Assembly: GCF_001680005.1 (NCBI RefSeq)
Contig: NC_033566.1
Coordinates: 1,178,001 to 1,242,000 of the forward strand
Length of the DNA stretch: 64,000 nt
Source: Plasmodium coatneyi
Taxonomy: Eukaryota > Apicomplexa > Aconoidasida > Haemosporida > Plasmodiidae
Direction: 5' to 3'
Shown: piece by piece, positions 54,368-64,000 of the stretch
Numbering within the stretch: position 1 is the first letter of the stretch
How the letters are laid out: each line of letters starts with the position of its first letter
Program-made: the position numbers and the translations under genes
Notes under the pieces: generated by a model
What the model was told of the DNA's origin: nothing
The model's database searches: none
What the model saw: the letters and a program-made list of their open reading frames with translations, nothing else

Positions 54368-55078
54368 GCGTAACTACGCGCATAGGGCTTTTTCGTGCTT
54401 AATTTTTCCATTTTTTAAGTTTTCAATTTTAACAAAAAATGATAAGAGGGGGTGCGGAAAAGACACGCGAAAAAATTGTGTGATGGTGTAGAAATGCGCA
54501 GATCAATACTTCATAATAAAGTGGGCGAAAAAAAATTAGATCAAAAGGGGTAACGAAAAAAAAAAAAAAAAAAATTAACAATTCGATTTCATGTGTATAC
54601 GTACTTGCGCGCACATTTCCCATCAAACACGCATGCCTCACACCGCATAAGGTAGAGTTTTAAAATAAAAATTAAAGGGAGCCAAATTTAAAAGAATTCA
54701 TAAAAACGTCAAATCCATCATAGGAGGTGGTACATGTATGCAAATGCGCATATCATATGGAAGTGGCACATATACATACAAATACGCACCGTGGTGTGAT
54801 GGGTCAAACATTAGACACAAAATGAAAAAATGAAATTATAAAAAATACTACATGTTAATTTAATAATGTATCAAATGCTCTACTAGGTGGAAACTACGGA
54901 GTGCCGCTCTGGCTGGGGTGTACGTATGTACAATGAAAAGGAATAATAATAAAAAAAAAACTTAATTACTCTTTATGCTTGTTTTGCAAATTGACAAAAA
55001 AATTGGTGCGCGAAGAAGGGGGGACGCACACACACAAACATGCGCATATGTATAGGAGCATATGCAAAGATTCACGAG
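53772..55078. other. Intergenic DNA between the two sphingomyelin synthase genes
   Basis: About 1.3 kb with poly-A runs at 54332-54361 and 54557-54574 and no gene. It includes the promoter of the downstream paralogue. Confidence 0.5.
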
Positions 55079-57128
55079 TTAATTCTTTTTCTTGATACCA
55101 CACAGGCACTTTATTTTGTTTACGATGTTCTTAAGGGTTGATAGATCAAAGGACCCGCTACCGGCATAGGAATGGTAAAAGTGATCGGTAAAATCGTAAT
55201 ACTCTTCGTTGTTCACGGTCCTCTTTTTTGTTATGAGACCTTTTGCATTCACCGGCTTGCATGGGCAGAAGGAGCTCTGTAGGGGGGGGCAAGGTCCGCA
55301 CAGATGGTAAGCTATACACATAAATTATAAATCTGTATATATGCACATAAACACTTTCACGATTGCATAGCGCCATCCATTGCGCTGATTGTACTATTTA
55401 CCCATTCCTTGTCATACGAAGCGGCCATGTTTAGCCTGTGCTCCAATCCTTCCATGAACCCTATTATCTTAATAAAGTAGTTGAACACTGCACAGCGCTC
55501 GACAAATGATGCTGCGTAATTTGAATTCTAATAGGGGAGGGAATTAAAAAAAAAAAAAAAAATGAAAAACGGGGTGTAGGTATTCCCATAAGGATGGGGA
55601 AAATGTATATGCACAATCTGGGCACTCTCCATGTGGTACATGCTCAATTTGTACACAAACCAATTTTGTCTCTCTCGGTTGTTTGTACAGGCTAAAAGGT
55701 GGACTCATATTTCTACACATTTAGCGCAATGCATAATAAAAGGTTACACGTCACAAGTTGGGCGGTGGTTCATGGTGATGCGCCCGCCCAATTTGTAGGG
55801 AAAATCATTTTCATGCCGATCCACACGTGGGGTATGAATGCATAAAGCTCGCTTCAGTAACGAATCGCTCATCGTGCATGGCACACCGCTCTCCCTTACC
55901 TTAATGGAGAAGGACCCATGTTTGGCGTACCGCTTGGCTGCAATTTCCAGCAGGGTATGATAGAGGAGAAAAACTGTGGACCCAAAGACGTAGCCCATTA
56001 GCACGTCCACCGTGTAGTGAAATCTGGAAATCACAATCATGCCATAAATAAATAGGCAGTACAGGAAAAGCACCGCCTTTATGTAAATCTTCTTTTCATA
56101 AAACATCCAAAAAAATTTTAAAACGGTGGTAAAGGCAGTATGTCCAGAAATAATCAAATCCGTACATTCGTACACTTGCGCAGTTATTATCAGATAAGTA
56201 GTATATAAATTTTCGAGTATATTTTTATTTCTCACTGGCTGGCAGGTAGGTATTGGACATGGGATTGTCGTGACATAAATAAAAATTGACCTTACGCAGT
56301 AGATGGAGGAGAGCATTAACAGTAGTCTTATAAACATACTAATGGAAATCAGGAGGGGAGAAAATAGGCCAAATCTCAATAGAGTAATGATCAGAAAAAA
56401 TAGGATGTTTGAATTTATAAATGCCGCTTTCATAAATGATGGTACTTCTTTGTACAGCTCGTGGACTCTATCCTTCAATGGCTCGTCTCCCGTCTTGTAG
56501 TAAGTGTCACTTAGTATGATAAAGTAACACTGGACGAGTACCCCAAATATTGTGAACAACAGGGCGTATATCAATCGGATATACAAAGTTTTCAGCATTT
56601 TTCTCTTCGCGCTGGAACTCTTCACCTCCACTATGTTGATGCTGTTTTCCTGTTCCTCGAAGGAGTCGTCTGCCAGGGGTGTAAGCAGGGTGTACGTGCA
56701 GGTATGCATCGAGATGTACACTGTGACATGTCCGTGGATGCACAAAGAGATATACACACACGCATAATTGGTGAAGGATCCTCGGCGCTCCCCACATAAT
56801 TACCTATATCCTCTAAGGTGAAATCATCTTGCATCCCGAAATGGGTTGACTGAGATGCCCTCATCATGCTTTCCCTTTTATAGGAAAAGGCGTCCGTTTG
56901 ATTATTGTCTCCATCTCTGTCATCAATAAATTTGGAGTTCAACGTGCCAACGAATTCCGTGTTCAAGTTATTTTTATAATCGATAGCAATTTGTATGTCC
57001 TCATTTTGCCCCAGATTTTTATCTTCGCTTTCCTTCCTGCTCTGACGTCCCTTTCCTGCTTTGTACTTCGAGCTAGGTTTTTTACTACCATCTGACGGAG
57101 GACGTGAGTTCAATTTTCCTTCTATCAT
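55079..57128 (-). CDS. Sphingomyelin synthase / PAP2-like phosphotransferase, four exons
   Basis: complement(join(55079..55276, 55402..55527, 55900..56669, 56804..57128)), 472 residues; the first join splits an Asp codon (phase 1), the others are phase 0. Exon 1 encodes a soluble Lys/Asp-rich leader; exon 2 the membrane core with CTDLIISGHT near residue 275 (D3) and HYTVDVLMGY near 323 (D4), the LPP-type catalytic motifs; exon 3 FIKIIGFMEGLEHRLNMAAS, matching the corresponding part of the paralogue (FLKIIPFLEGLNYSID); exon 4 the Cys-rich end and DHFYHSYAGSGSFDLSTL, matching DHLFHSYAGDG of the paralogue. These matches across the introns confirm the splicing. Same activity expected: ceramide plus phospholipid to sphingophospholipid. 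Confidence 0.9.
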
Positions 57129-59258
57129 TTTATTTGTGTGTCCCCTCTTTAACTTATCTTTATCATATTGTTAAGCGGGCAAACGTTGACGGTTGAAGGT
57201 TCGAGGATGGGGGAGAATAAATATAAACGCGGAATGCGCTTATGAGGGGTGTGTGTTTGGTGCAGCTGCTTAACAACCGGGTGTAACACATAGGGGAGGA
57301 AAAGCAGTAGTAGCGATTGATGCGTTGAAAACGAAAAAGACTGGCCCACGCGAGTTCATATACAAGTGGGGGAAACAACTCGCGGGGTAGATATAGCGAA
57401 ACGGAGGGGTAGGACAAAATGGGCTGGCAAAGAAGTAATCAAGGTGGCCAAGCAAAAAAAGGTAGGAACAGGAAAAGGACAGAAAAAAGGTAGAGGAACA
57501 GAAGCTAAACTTGTACAGCCCCCAATTATATCCTAATTGTGCGCATTTTAAAAGGCGCAAGGTGCTAAATCAAAATGTAGGCGGTACGATGGTGTGCAGA
57601 AATGTACGAAAGCACGAATTTCACATTGCTACTTTGAAAGGGCACTTAAAAAAAAAAAAAAAAAAAGGACGCAAAAAGATGGAAGTCCAAGTGCAGCGAG
57701 GTGTGGCTAAATGGACTGACGCTAAATGACGTGTGCGGAAAGGAGTGACTTCAAATGGAAGCAGTCTGCATAACAAAACGCGCAAAACATGGAAGGTATG
57801 CAAAAATATGTGAAATGCGTGGCTTCCCCTGTTCTAGCTGCGTCGGCGGAAATTAATTGCATGTGCTTTGGTGGCTACTTGTTGCTTTCAGCATTTCTCT
57901 GTCAGTTGATATTTGTAACCGTGTGCGTCCAGCCCTCCATGCTCAGCGCTGTGGTACATATATGCATATATATATTCATTTGCAGTAGCAGCTCAACGTT
58001 TTTTCGGACGCATTTTTCAACACTCCCTCACTTTTTCCTTCAATCGTGCCGCTCCAACTGTTTAGCTTTTTGAAGTAAATGTAAGAGAGGGGCAGGAAAA
58101 GGGAAAAAAAACAAAAAAAAAAAAAAGGAAGAAAAACCCGTGGGGGAAGAAAAAGGAGAACTAAATGGAAGAAAAAAAAAAAAAAAATGGAAAAAGGCAA
58201 AAAAGCAGAAAAAACAAAAAAAAACGGAAAGAACATATAAACGGGGGGGAAAAAAAAATTTCCATTTTTTTTTTTTTTTTTTATTTCTACTAACATCAAG
58301 TGTGAAGGAATGCACCAGTAAAGACGATAAAAATTACGGAAACTTCTATCGTTTGTGTCATTTTTGGAAAATCATTTTAAACCTTCCTGCTCCTTTTCTT
58401 CTGTACGCATTGTTTTTTATTCCCTGTTGCGTTTTTTTCCCGCTTTCTTTCGGCCATTTTTCAGCGGTGTTCCATGTTTTCCTGTTATTTTTCCCTTTCT
58501 GTGCGAAGGAACAAAAATGATGCAGGGTAGAGACGGTCGGATTTCCATCAAAATAGTGAACACGCATTTTTGATACGATTGGGTGAGATGTCCGCGCCGA
58601 ATTCTACCTCTGTGCCGAGCTCTTTCGTCACTCAGGCGTATCTCTATTCGTTCATGTGCACGTATTTTTAGCATATACGGGTCTTCCCCTTTGACGGGTG
58701 AAATTGAGACCACGTGAAGTAGCGGATTGCGGAAATTGCTGCCTCGCCATTTTCCAATTTTCCAAAAATTCCCAGGCGCTTAATTCCCCCCCGCCGCCGC
58801 TCCACTGGGCAATGCTGAATACAAGCGTTAATTCACCCTACATATTTTGCGTGACGTACATAATCGAAGTGACCCAAACGTGGAATTAGTACCCCCCAAT
58901 GGCAAATGCCTTTTTCCCCTAAGTGGCCAAAATGAATGCACACAAAGAGTTATCCGCGTACAATTTTAGGATGATCATTTTTGTTAAAAAAAAAAAAAAA
59001 AAAAACAAGCACATTATGAGTCTACAAAATGAGAAAAAACTAAGAATTATAAAATCGAGGTGGAAAAAGAAGTGGAACATATTCATGTGGCAACGCTGAA
59101 GGAAATGTTTTGATTCATTGTTCCAAATGAACTGATGTAAAAGTCGTTGTCGTTTTTCTCTGCATTGCTTTGTTTTCCCCTCTGGTGTATAAGCAGTTAG
59201 CAGCTTTGCAAACATGATAATTACACCCTCTTGGGCTCTTCTTCCCGAATTGCCTCCT
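57129..59258. other. Intergenic DNA
   Basis: Over 2.1 kb without a supportable gene, between the 5' end of a sphingomyelin synthase gene and the 3' end of the DRC4-like gene. Long A runs at 57648-57666, 58115-58127 and 58169-58186 and a T run at 58266-58282 generate Lys- or Phe-rich chance frames on both strands. Confidence 0.5.
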
Positions 59259-62200
59259 TTAAAACACGTTTTCTCTTTTCAAAACGTCGAGATCTTCATT
59301 TGAGAAATAGTTAAGATGCATGATCGCTTCGTAGTTTTCTTTGTTCCTTTCATTTGTATCCTGAGAGGGGGTAAAAAAAAGAGGGTTGAAAAAAAGCGCA
59401 TTGGTGAGCAAAGATTGGCCAATAAGCGTATCCGCCGTGTGGATGTGTCTCTAGTGGAAACCCGCAACTACTAATTGGCAACTCGCAAATGCCATCTTTG
59501 CAAATTAAGAATGCCCCCAATTGCGGCATTCCTTTTGCCCCGCTTTAGCAGTTACTATCAAATCATCGACGTCCTTCCGTAGCTTTTCAAATTTGCAGAA
59601 TTTCTCCTTCAGCGTTCTGTTTAATATTTCATTCTGTTCGGGGTCCACTGATTCCTTCCACTTGGAAAGCTGCACAAGGGAAGAGGACACATAACGGGTG
59701 GTTTCCACATGTATAAGTGAGGATGTGATGCTAGGGGAATGCTTTAGCAGGCCACACAAAGCAAATAATGTAGCACGATGTTAATGTGCCCCTTTTTGTT
59801 CTAAGCGAAATATAGAGAGTAACCTCGAGGTTGCTTATTTCCAGGGCTTCGCTCTTCAGTTTTATTTTCGTCTCCAAGAAGTAGTTCTTCCGATATGGAA
59901 GTTGCAGAAAGGAGGGGGCGTACACACACATGCATATATGCATACATATATTTAAAGACACACGTTCGCAGGTACGCACGGAGCCCTTTATCTCACCTCT
60001 AGCAACACCCTCTGCAGGTAGTCATACAGCTTCATCCTACTTCGCGCATATGCACCTTCGTATTCCTGGGAGATTTTTGCCAGGAGCATTTTTTTTATGT
60101 CCGCCTCGAGCTTCAATTCCGTTAGGACCTTTTGCTGTTTTTTTCTTTTTTCCTTGATTCTTTTTAGATCCATTTTGAGCTTTTCATAGTCGACAATGTT
60201 CTTCTCAAGGATGCCCACATCTTTGTCTAGTTGCTCTAATTTTTCTGAGAAGGATGAGTTGGCAGTGCTGCTGAGGGAGGCGTCATGGTGACACCCTTTA
60301 TATGTCAGCACACAAGCGAAGCGCCTCACTGCTCACAACGATGAAGCGTGCCACCTCATAAACATAAAAAAAAGAAAACAATTTTTCTTCTTTGTGCATT
60401 ACTTGTGTGCGTTACTATATCCTTCTTTAATTCTTCCAAGTGCTTCTTTTTCGAGAGGAAGATTTTCCTCTTATTCAATTTTTCATTCTGTTAATAGGTG
60501 AAGCAACGAAGGAAAGGAGGGAGAAGTTCGTCATTTGTTGCGGGGGAAATACAGACAGTGATTCTTCAACGACATGCATATGCCATTCCAGATAGAAATC
60601 TGTTTTGTAACGTAAGGGTGGTGGTAACCGATTGTACCTCCAACTTTTGAATAATCCCTAGCTGGTCGTCCAGAATTAGTTTAAAGTAGTTTTGCATGTT
60701 GAGGATTTTTTCACTGTACCCTGCGAGGATGTTTCTGGGTGCAAATTTTGGGTTATCATTCACAAGGGGTGAGCCCTGCGCTTTGCATTGATGCACTTCG
60801 GTTCGTTGTGCCTTTCTCTGGGCGCTATTCACTCTTGCAGAGGTACCAAAATACACACACTGTCCCTTTACATACGAACAAGCGTAGACTGATTTCCAGT
60901 TAGTAACTTTTTCTTTTTTGGGCATACTTGATGGCCTCGTTCTTTTCGGACTGCAATTTGAATATGACTTTTTGCCTCTTCTTGTCTAATTTTTCCCTTT
61001 CCTGAGGGGCGCAGGAAAAAAATGATAACGCGGGGGTTCGAACAGGGGGGTGATCTGTTATGTTGGGAATCTCCATGTAAAAAAAGTTCGTCGCGCTTTA
61101 GCACATTTGGCATGCCTACTAACTATATTAATCTTCCGGGAACAGTTTTCCTTGGCCTTTTTAAGGCTGCTGGTAAACCTCCTGTTAATTTCCGCTATCA
61201 TTTCGTTTTGTGAGAGAACAATAGAGTTTAGTTTATTCAAATGTTGGATGCTCGTCACGGTGGTTAGTTTCTCGTAGTCCTTGTTTTCCTGCTGCTTCTT
61301 TTTATCTTCCCTTTGAAGGGGATACAAGAAATTGGGGGGAAGGGCGAAAAAAAGGGAGGCAACCATGTAGATATATTTGACCCTTATTTGTATGAGCGGA
61401 GGTACATCTGCCACGACGGAAGAATGTGCTCGTCCCTCTCCTAGAAGCAACGTCATTAGAGTAAAATCCACTTGGCAGGACTTTTTCTTTTTTCGCCTGC
61501 CACAGACGTCCGTCCATCCCCTGTCGCTTACTCCGAAATTTGGGTGTAGCCGTGAAGCTCGATTTCATTTTTAGCCAAATTTTCTAAAAAGGCCTCATAA
61601 CATTTGAGCACAAATTTGTTTATGACGTTTTCGATTTTTCTGGAGGAGAGGATTTTGTGGGACTTGTTTTCTTCCAGCTCGATTTCTTTTTTTTTTTCCT
61701 CCAGTTTTAGGATCTGGCAGGAAGAGTGTGATGTGGTGGATGCGTAAGGTGAATAGGAACCAAAAAATCTATGTCTAAAGCGAGCCGCAAAGTTGTGCTT
61801 CTCTATTTTTCCTTTTTCAACGGCCGAGATATGCTGGGCTTTCTTCTATCGCACCCCCTCCAGCACAATCCCACGATGCAAACCTTTATGTCGTGGTAGC
61901 CCAAAAAAACCGTTGCATCTATATTCTTAATTTTTTCCTTAATCTCATCGGCAATTTTATTTTCTGCAGTCAGGTCTTCCTTTAACTTTTTCAACTGCAA
62001 TGAGGGGGTGGAGAAGGGGTGTCACAAAATGCGCATACCCATTTAACGCCGTGTGTACCATTCGGGCTGCAATTACACATTATATGTTATTATTTTTTTT
62101 TTTTTTTGTACACTTGAATGTTAGTTTTTTTAGATTTACCTCCTTTAGGAGAACCTTCTTTTCCTCCTTCTTCTTAGCGCTGTTTTTTTTTGTCCCTTTT

Positions 62201-62644
62201 TTCATTTTTTTTTTTTTTTTTTCGCCTTCAGGGTGTGCTTCTAAAATGTGTGTGCACTTCTTCCCTCATTACGGGGGATAATAAAACCTTGTTGGCGACA
62301 CTGTTCGTATTTTTACCCCAGACAGGATGGGTTAGGATTGCGCGAGCGAGTCTGACAATACTTTTAGCGAGGCGCACTTCGTTAGAAGAAAAGCTATGCG
62401 AGGGTGCAAAAATATCCCCCAGTTAGAAACTAAGAATGTATGCAGCGAGTTATATAAGCACGTTTTTTTTTTTTTTTTTTTTTTTTTCCTCAATATTGAA
62501 ACCGGTTTGGCTAACCACTCGGGCGTTCTTCACTTGAGGGACTTACGTCTTACGCATGATGTGGAGTTGCATTTTGAGAGGATTTTTTTCTAAAGGGGAA
62601 AGAAGCGTCATGCTGTTGGAGATGGAGAGGAGCACCTGGTTCAT
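59259..62644 (-). CDS. Dynein regulatory complex subunit 4-like (GAS8/trypanin family), at least 12 exons
   Basis: complement(join(59259..59360, 59556..59669, 59824..59886, 59997..60244, 60403..60487, 60638..60713, 60928..61001, 61124..61310, 61532..61713, 61884..61994, 62140..62179, 62547..62644)): 1380 bases, 459 residues, every phase consistent. Almost entirely coiled coil. MQNYFKLILDDQLGIIQKLE followed by LEKNIVDYEKLKMDLKRIKE, then SQEYEGAYARSRMKLYDYLQ and NYFLETKIKLKSEAL follow the order seen in GAS8/DRC4 (an R-N-Y-Y-x-D-I-T...LxLIxSL block, a YEKDK..L block, then a DELY.KFE....LLEKKL block), and the length fits. That protein anchors the nexin-dynein regulatory complex to axonemal doublets, so the role would be in male gamete flagella. 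An extra 5' exon (62832..62852, MNFKRGH) joining at 62653 is possible. Family call is inference from pattern. Confidence 0.7.
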
Positions 62645-62652
62645 GATGCTCC

Positions 62653-62917
62653 CCTGCACCGATGTCACCTATATCAAGCGATGCCCGTCCTTGCCATTTT
62701 TTTTTTTTTCCTCCGAGTACCAGCAGACATACGCGTCTTTTTTTGCGCAAAGCCAAAGTAACAGAAATGGGTAATTACACCCATTTAAAAAACAATATTT
62801 TTTCTTTTCTTCTAAATTATAGTGACGATACGTGCCCCCTTTTAAAGTTCATTTTAAATTTATGAGTGAAGTGAACATGGGAGGGAGAGCTTCCTCATTT
62901 TGTGAAATTCGACTAGG

Positions 62918-62948
<31 letters not shown>

Positions 62949-64000
62949 CTATAACTTCCTAAACTGAGTACTGCGTGAGTGTACCCAACAGGGTGAAGGA
63001 ACAAAAGAGTAACAATTACATGGTTGATTTATTTTTTCCCCTTTTTTAAGGTTCAACCTACCATTTTGGTGGAGCCCCCTCGTTACATTAACCCCTCACG
63101 GAAGCATGTCCCCATGGGGAGTGCACATTCCTCATGCCCCTTTATGGTCCTATATCCTGGGCAACCCATTTTGTTCACACTACATATATGCGGCGTACTA
63201 CAAGCCCCTCCTCGGCATGGAATCTGCCTTGCGCGATAGAACTTATGTGATTATACATTTTTAGCAATAAAGTAGAACCACAAGTGGGGAGCGCAAAAAG
63301 TAGGTATCCCCATCAAAGGGGAAAAACTCATGCATGCGAAGAATTGCCCCCAAATAAATCAACATGACGCGTTAAGTTAAAAGGTGCCAATTTTGCACAC
63401 AGTCACGTGATGAAAAAGGGGAGAGAAATCCTTTTCGTGTGCACATAAATTAACTTTTATCACACCACATATTTGAGAAAGCACCTATTTGCTCACTCAG
63501 CTGAATTTTATTCTAGAGTCATACGCAGTGGGGATATCTTGATAGCATGTCCAGGTGGCAACTTGACACAAACCGCCAGATCGCCATACCGCCAGATCGC
63601 CATACCGCCAGACCACTTAACATAAGAGGCGCGCCTCTTCTTCATGCTGGTGATCAATTTGCGCAAAACAAAAAAAAAAAAAAAAAAATGATAAAATTTT
63701 GAAACCGTTTTAAAGGGGGGAAGAACAAAAATGATCTCCTAGCTGTGCCAAAAATGGCGGGACAAAAAAAGAAGAAAAAAAAGACACCTACATGCAATAT
63801 AGACATATAGGGTTGTTCTGTATGGTGATAGTAAAAAAAGAAAAAATTATGTCATTTTGATGATGCTAAAAAAAGGTCAAAAGGATTTTTAAGCCCATTA
63901 TGGAATGTCGGTTTGGATATAAAGGCTCTTTATTCTGATTTTTTTCTTTTTTTTTATTTCCTATCGCCACAATCTCTTACTGATTTTGAGTGCATTTTAG
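62653..64000. other. Intergenic DNA at the right edge
   Basis: Apart from the possible extra 5' exon of the DRC4-like gene (62832-62852), I see no gene. A tract at 62926-62949 and several G/A runs. Any gene to the right starts outside the window or is not recognisable here. Confidence 0.45.
63573..63614 (+). repeat. 16-base tandem repeat CGCCAGATCGCCATAC
   Basis: Two and a half nearly perfect copies in otherwise unique intergenic DNA. Small and probably a recent slippage product. Confidence 0.85.

Noticed and set aside
61030..61048. GGGGGTTCGAACAGG resembling a tRNA T-arm
   Set aside because: It lies in an intron of the DRC4-like gene with no A box or anticodon arm at the right distance on either strand.

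Overview
The window is nuclear DNA from a malaria parasite of the simian clade, most probably Plasmodium knowlesi (P. coatneyi is the main alternative). Three things point there: AT-rich intergenic DNA full of long poly-A/poly-T tracts, three-exon PIR/KIR surface-antigen genes lying inside a chromosome beside housekeeping genes, and kilobase arrays of degenerate telomere-like repeats (GGGTTTA/GGGTTCA) that are not at a chromosome end. Introns have standard GT..AG borders, so most variant genes could be assembled exon by exon.

Left core (1-20 kb): the end of a gene running off the left edge, a coiled-coil golgin-like protein, a 93-residue small protein, poly(A) polymerase, a multi-membrane-span protein (with a possible 44-codon gene overlapping it antisense), a secreted Cys-containing protein, and a family A DNA polymerase with all polymerase motifs. 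Right core (50-63 kb): a coiled-coil protein, two tandem sphingomyelin synthase / PAP2-like genes (one single-exon, one four-exon), and a 12-13 exon coiled-coil protein that I assign to dynein regulatory complex subunit 4 (GAS8/trypanin family). From memory, P. falciparum chromosome 6 carries DNA polymerase I, poly(A) polymerase and the two sphingomyelin synthases close together, so the region between looks like an insertion into a conserved block.

Variant island (about 21-49 kb): four KIR genes (one with two extracellular PIR modules), one gene of a different PIR subfamily, a Ser-rich putative exported protein, a small Cys-rich membrane protein, and several classes of repeat. The two outermost KIR genes are close relatives, point outward, and each has a telomere-like array on its 5' side, so the island is roughly mirror-symmetric. 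On the left, a G-rich and a C-rich telomere-like array meet head to head, as if two chromosome ends had been joined.

The most striking single observation is in the double-module KIR gene: just before its membrane segment it encodes a 23-residue stretch (41446-41514, minus strand) that is, from memory, almost identical to the juxtamembrane part of the primate host protein CD99, the known KIR/CD99 mimicry phenomenon of P. knowlesi. Other points of interest are a Phe-to-Tyr change in the O-helix of the DNA polymerase, a decayed A-rich coding-like repeat tract ending in a 100-codon open frame, and hairpin-forming tandem repeats upstream of the exported-protein gene.
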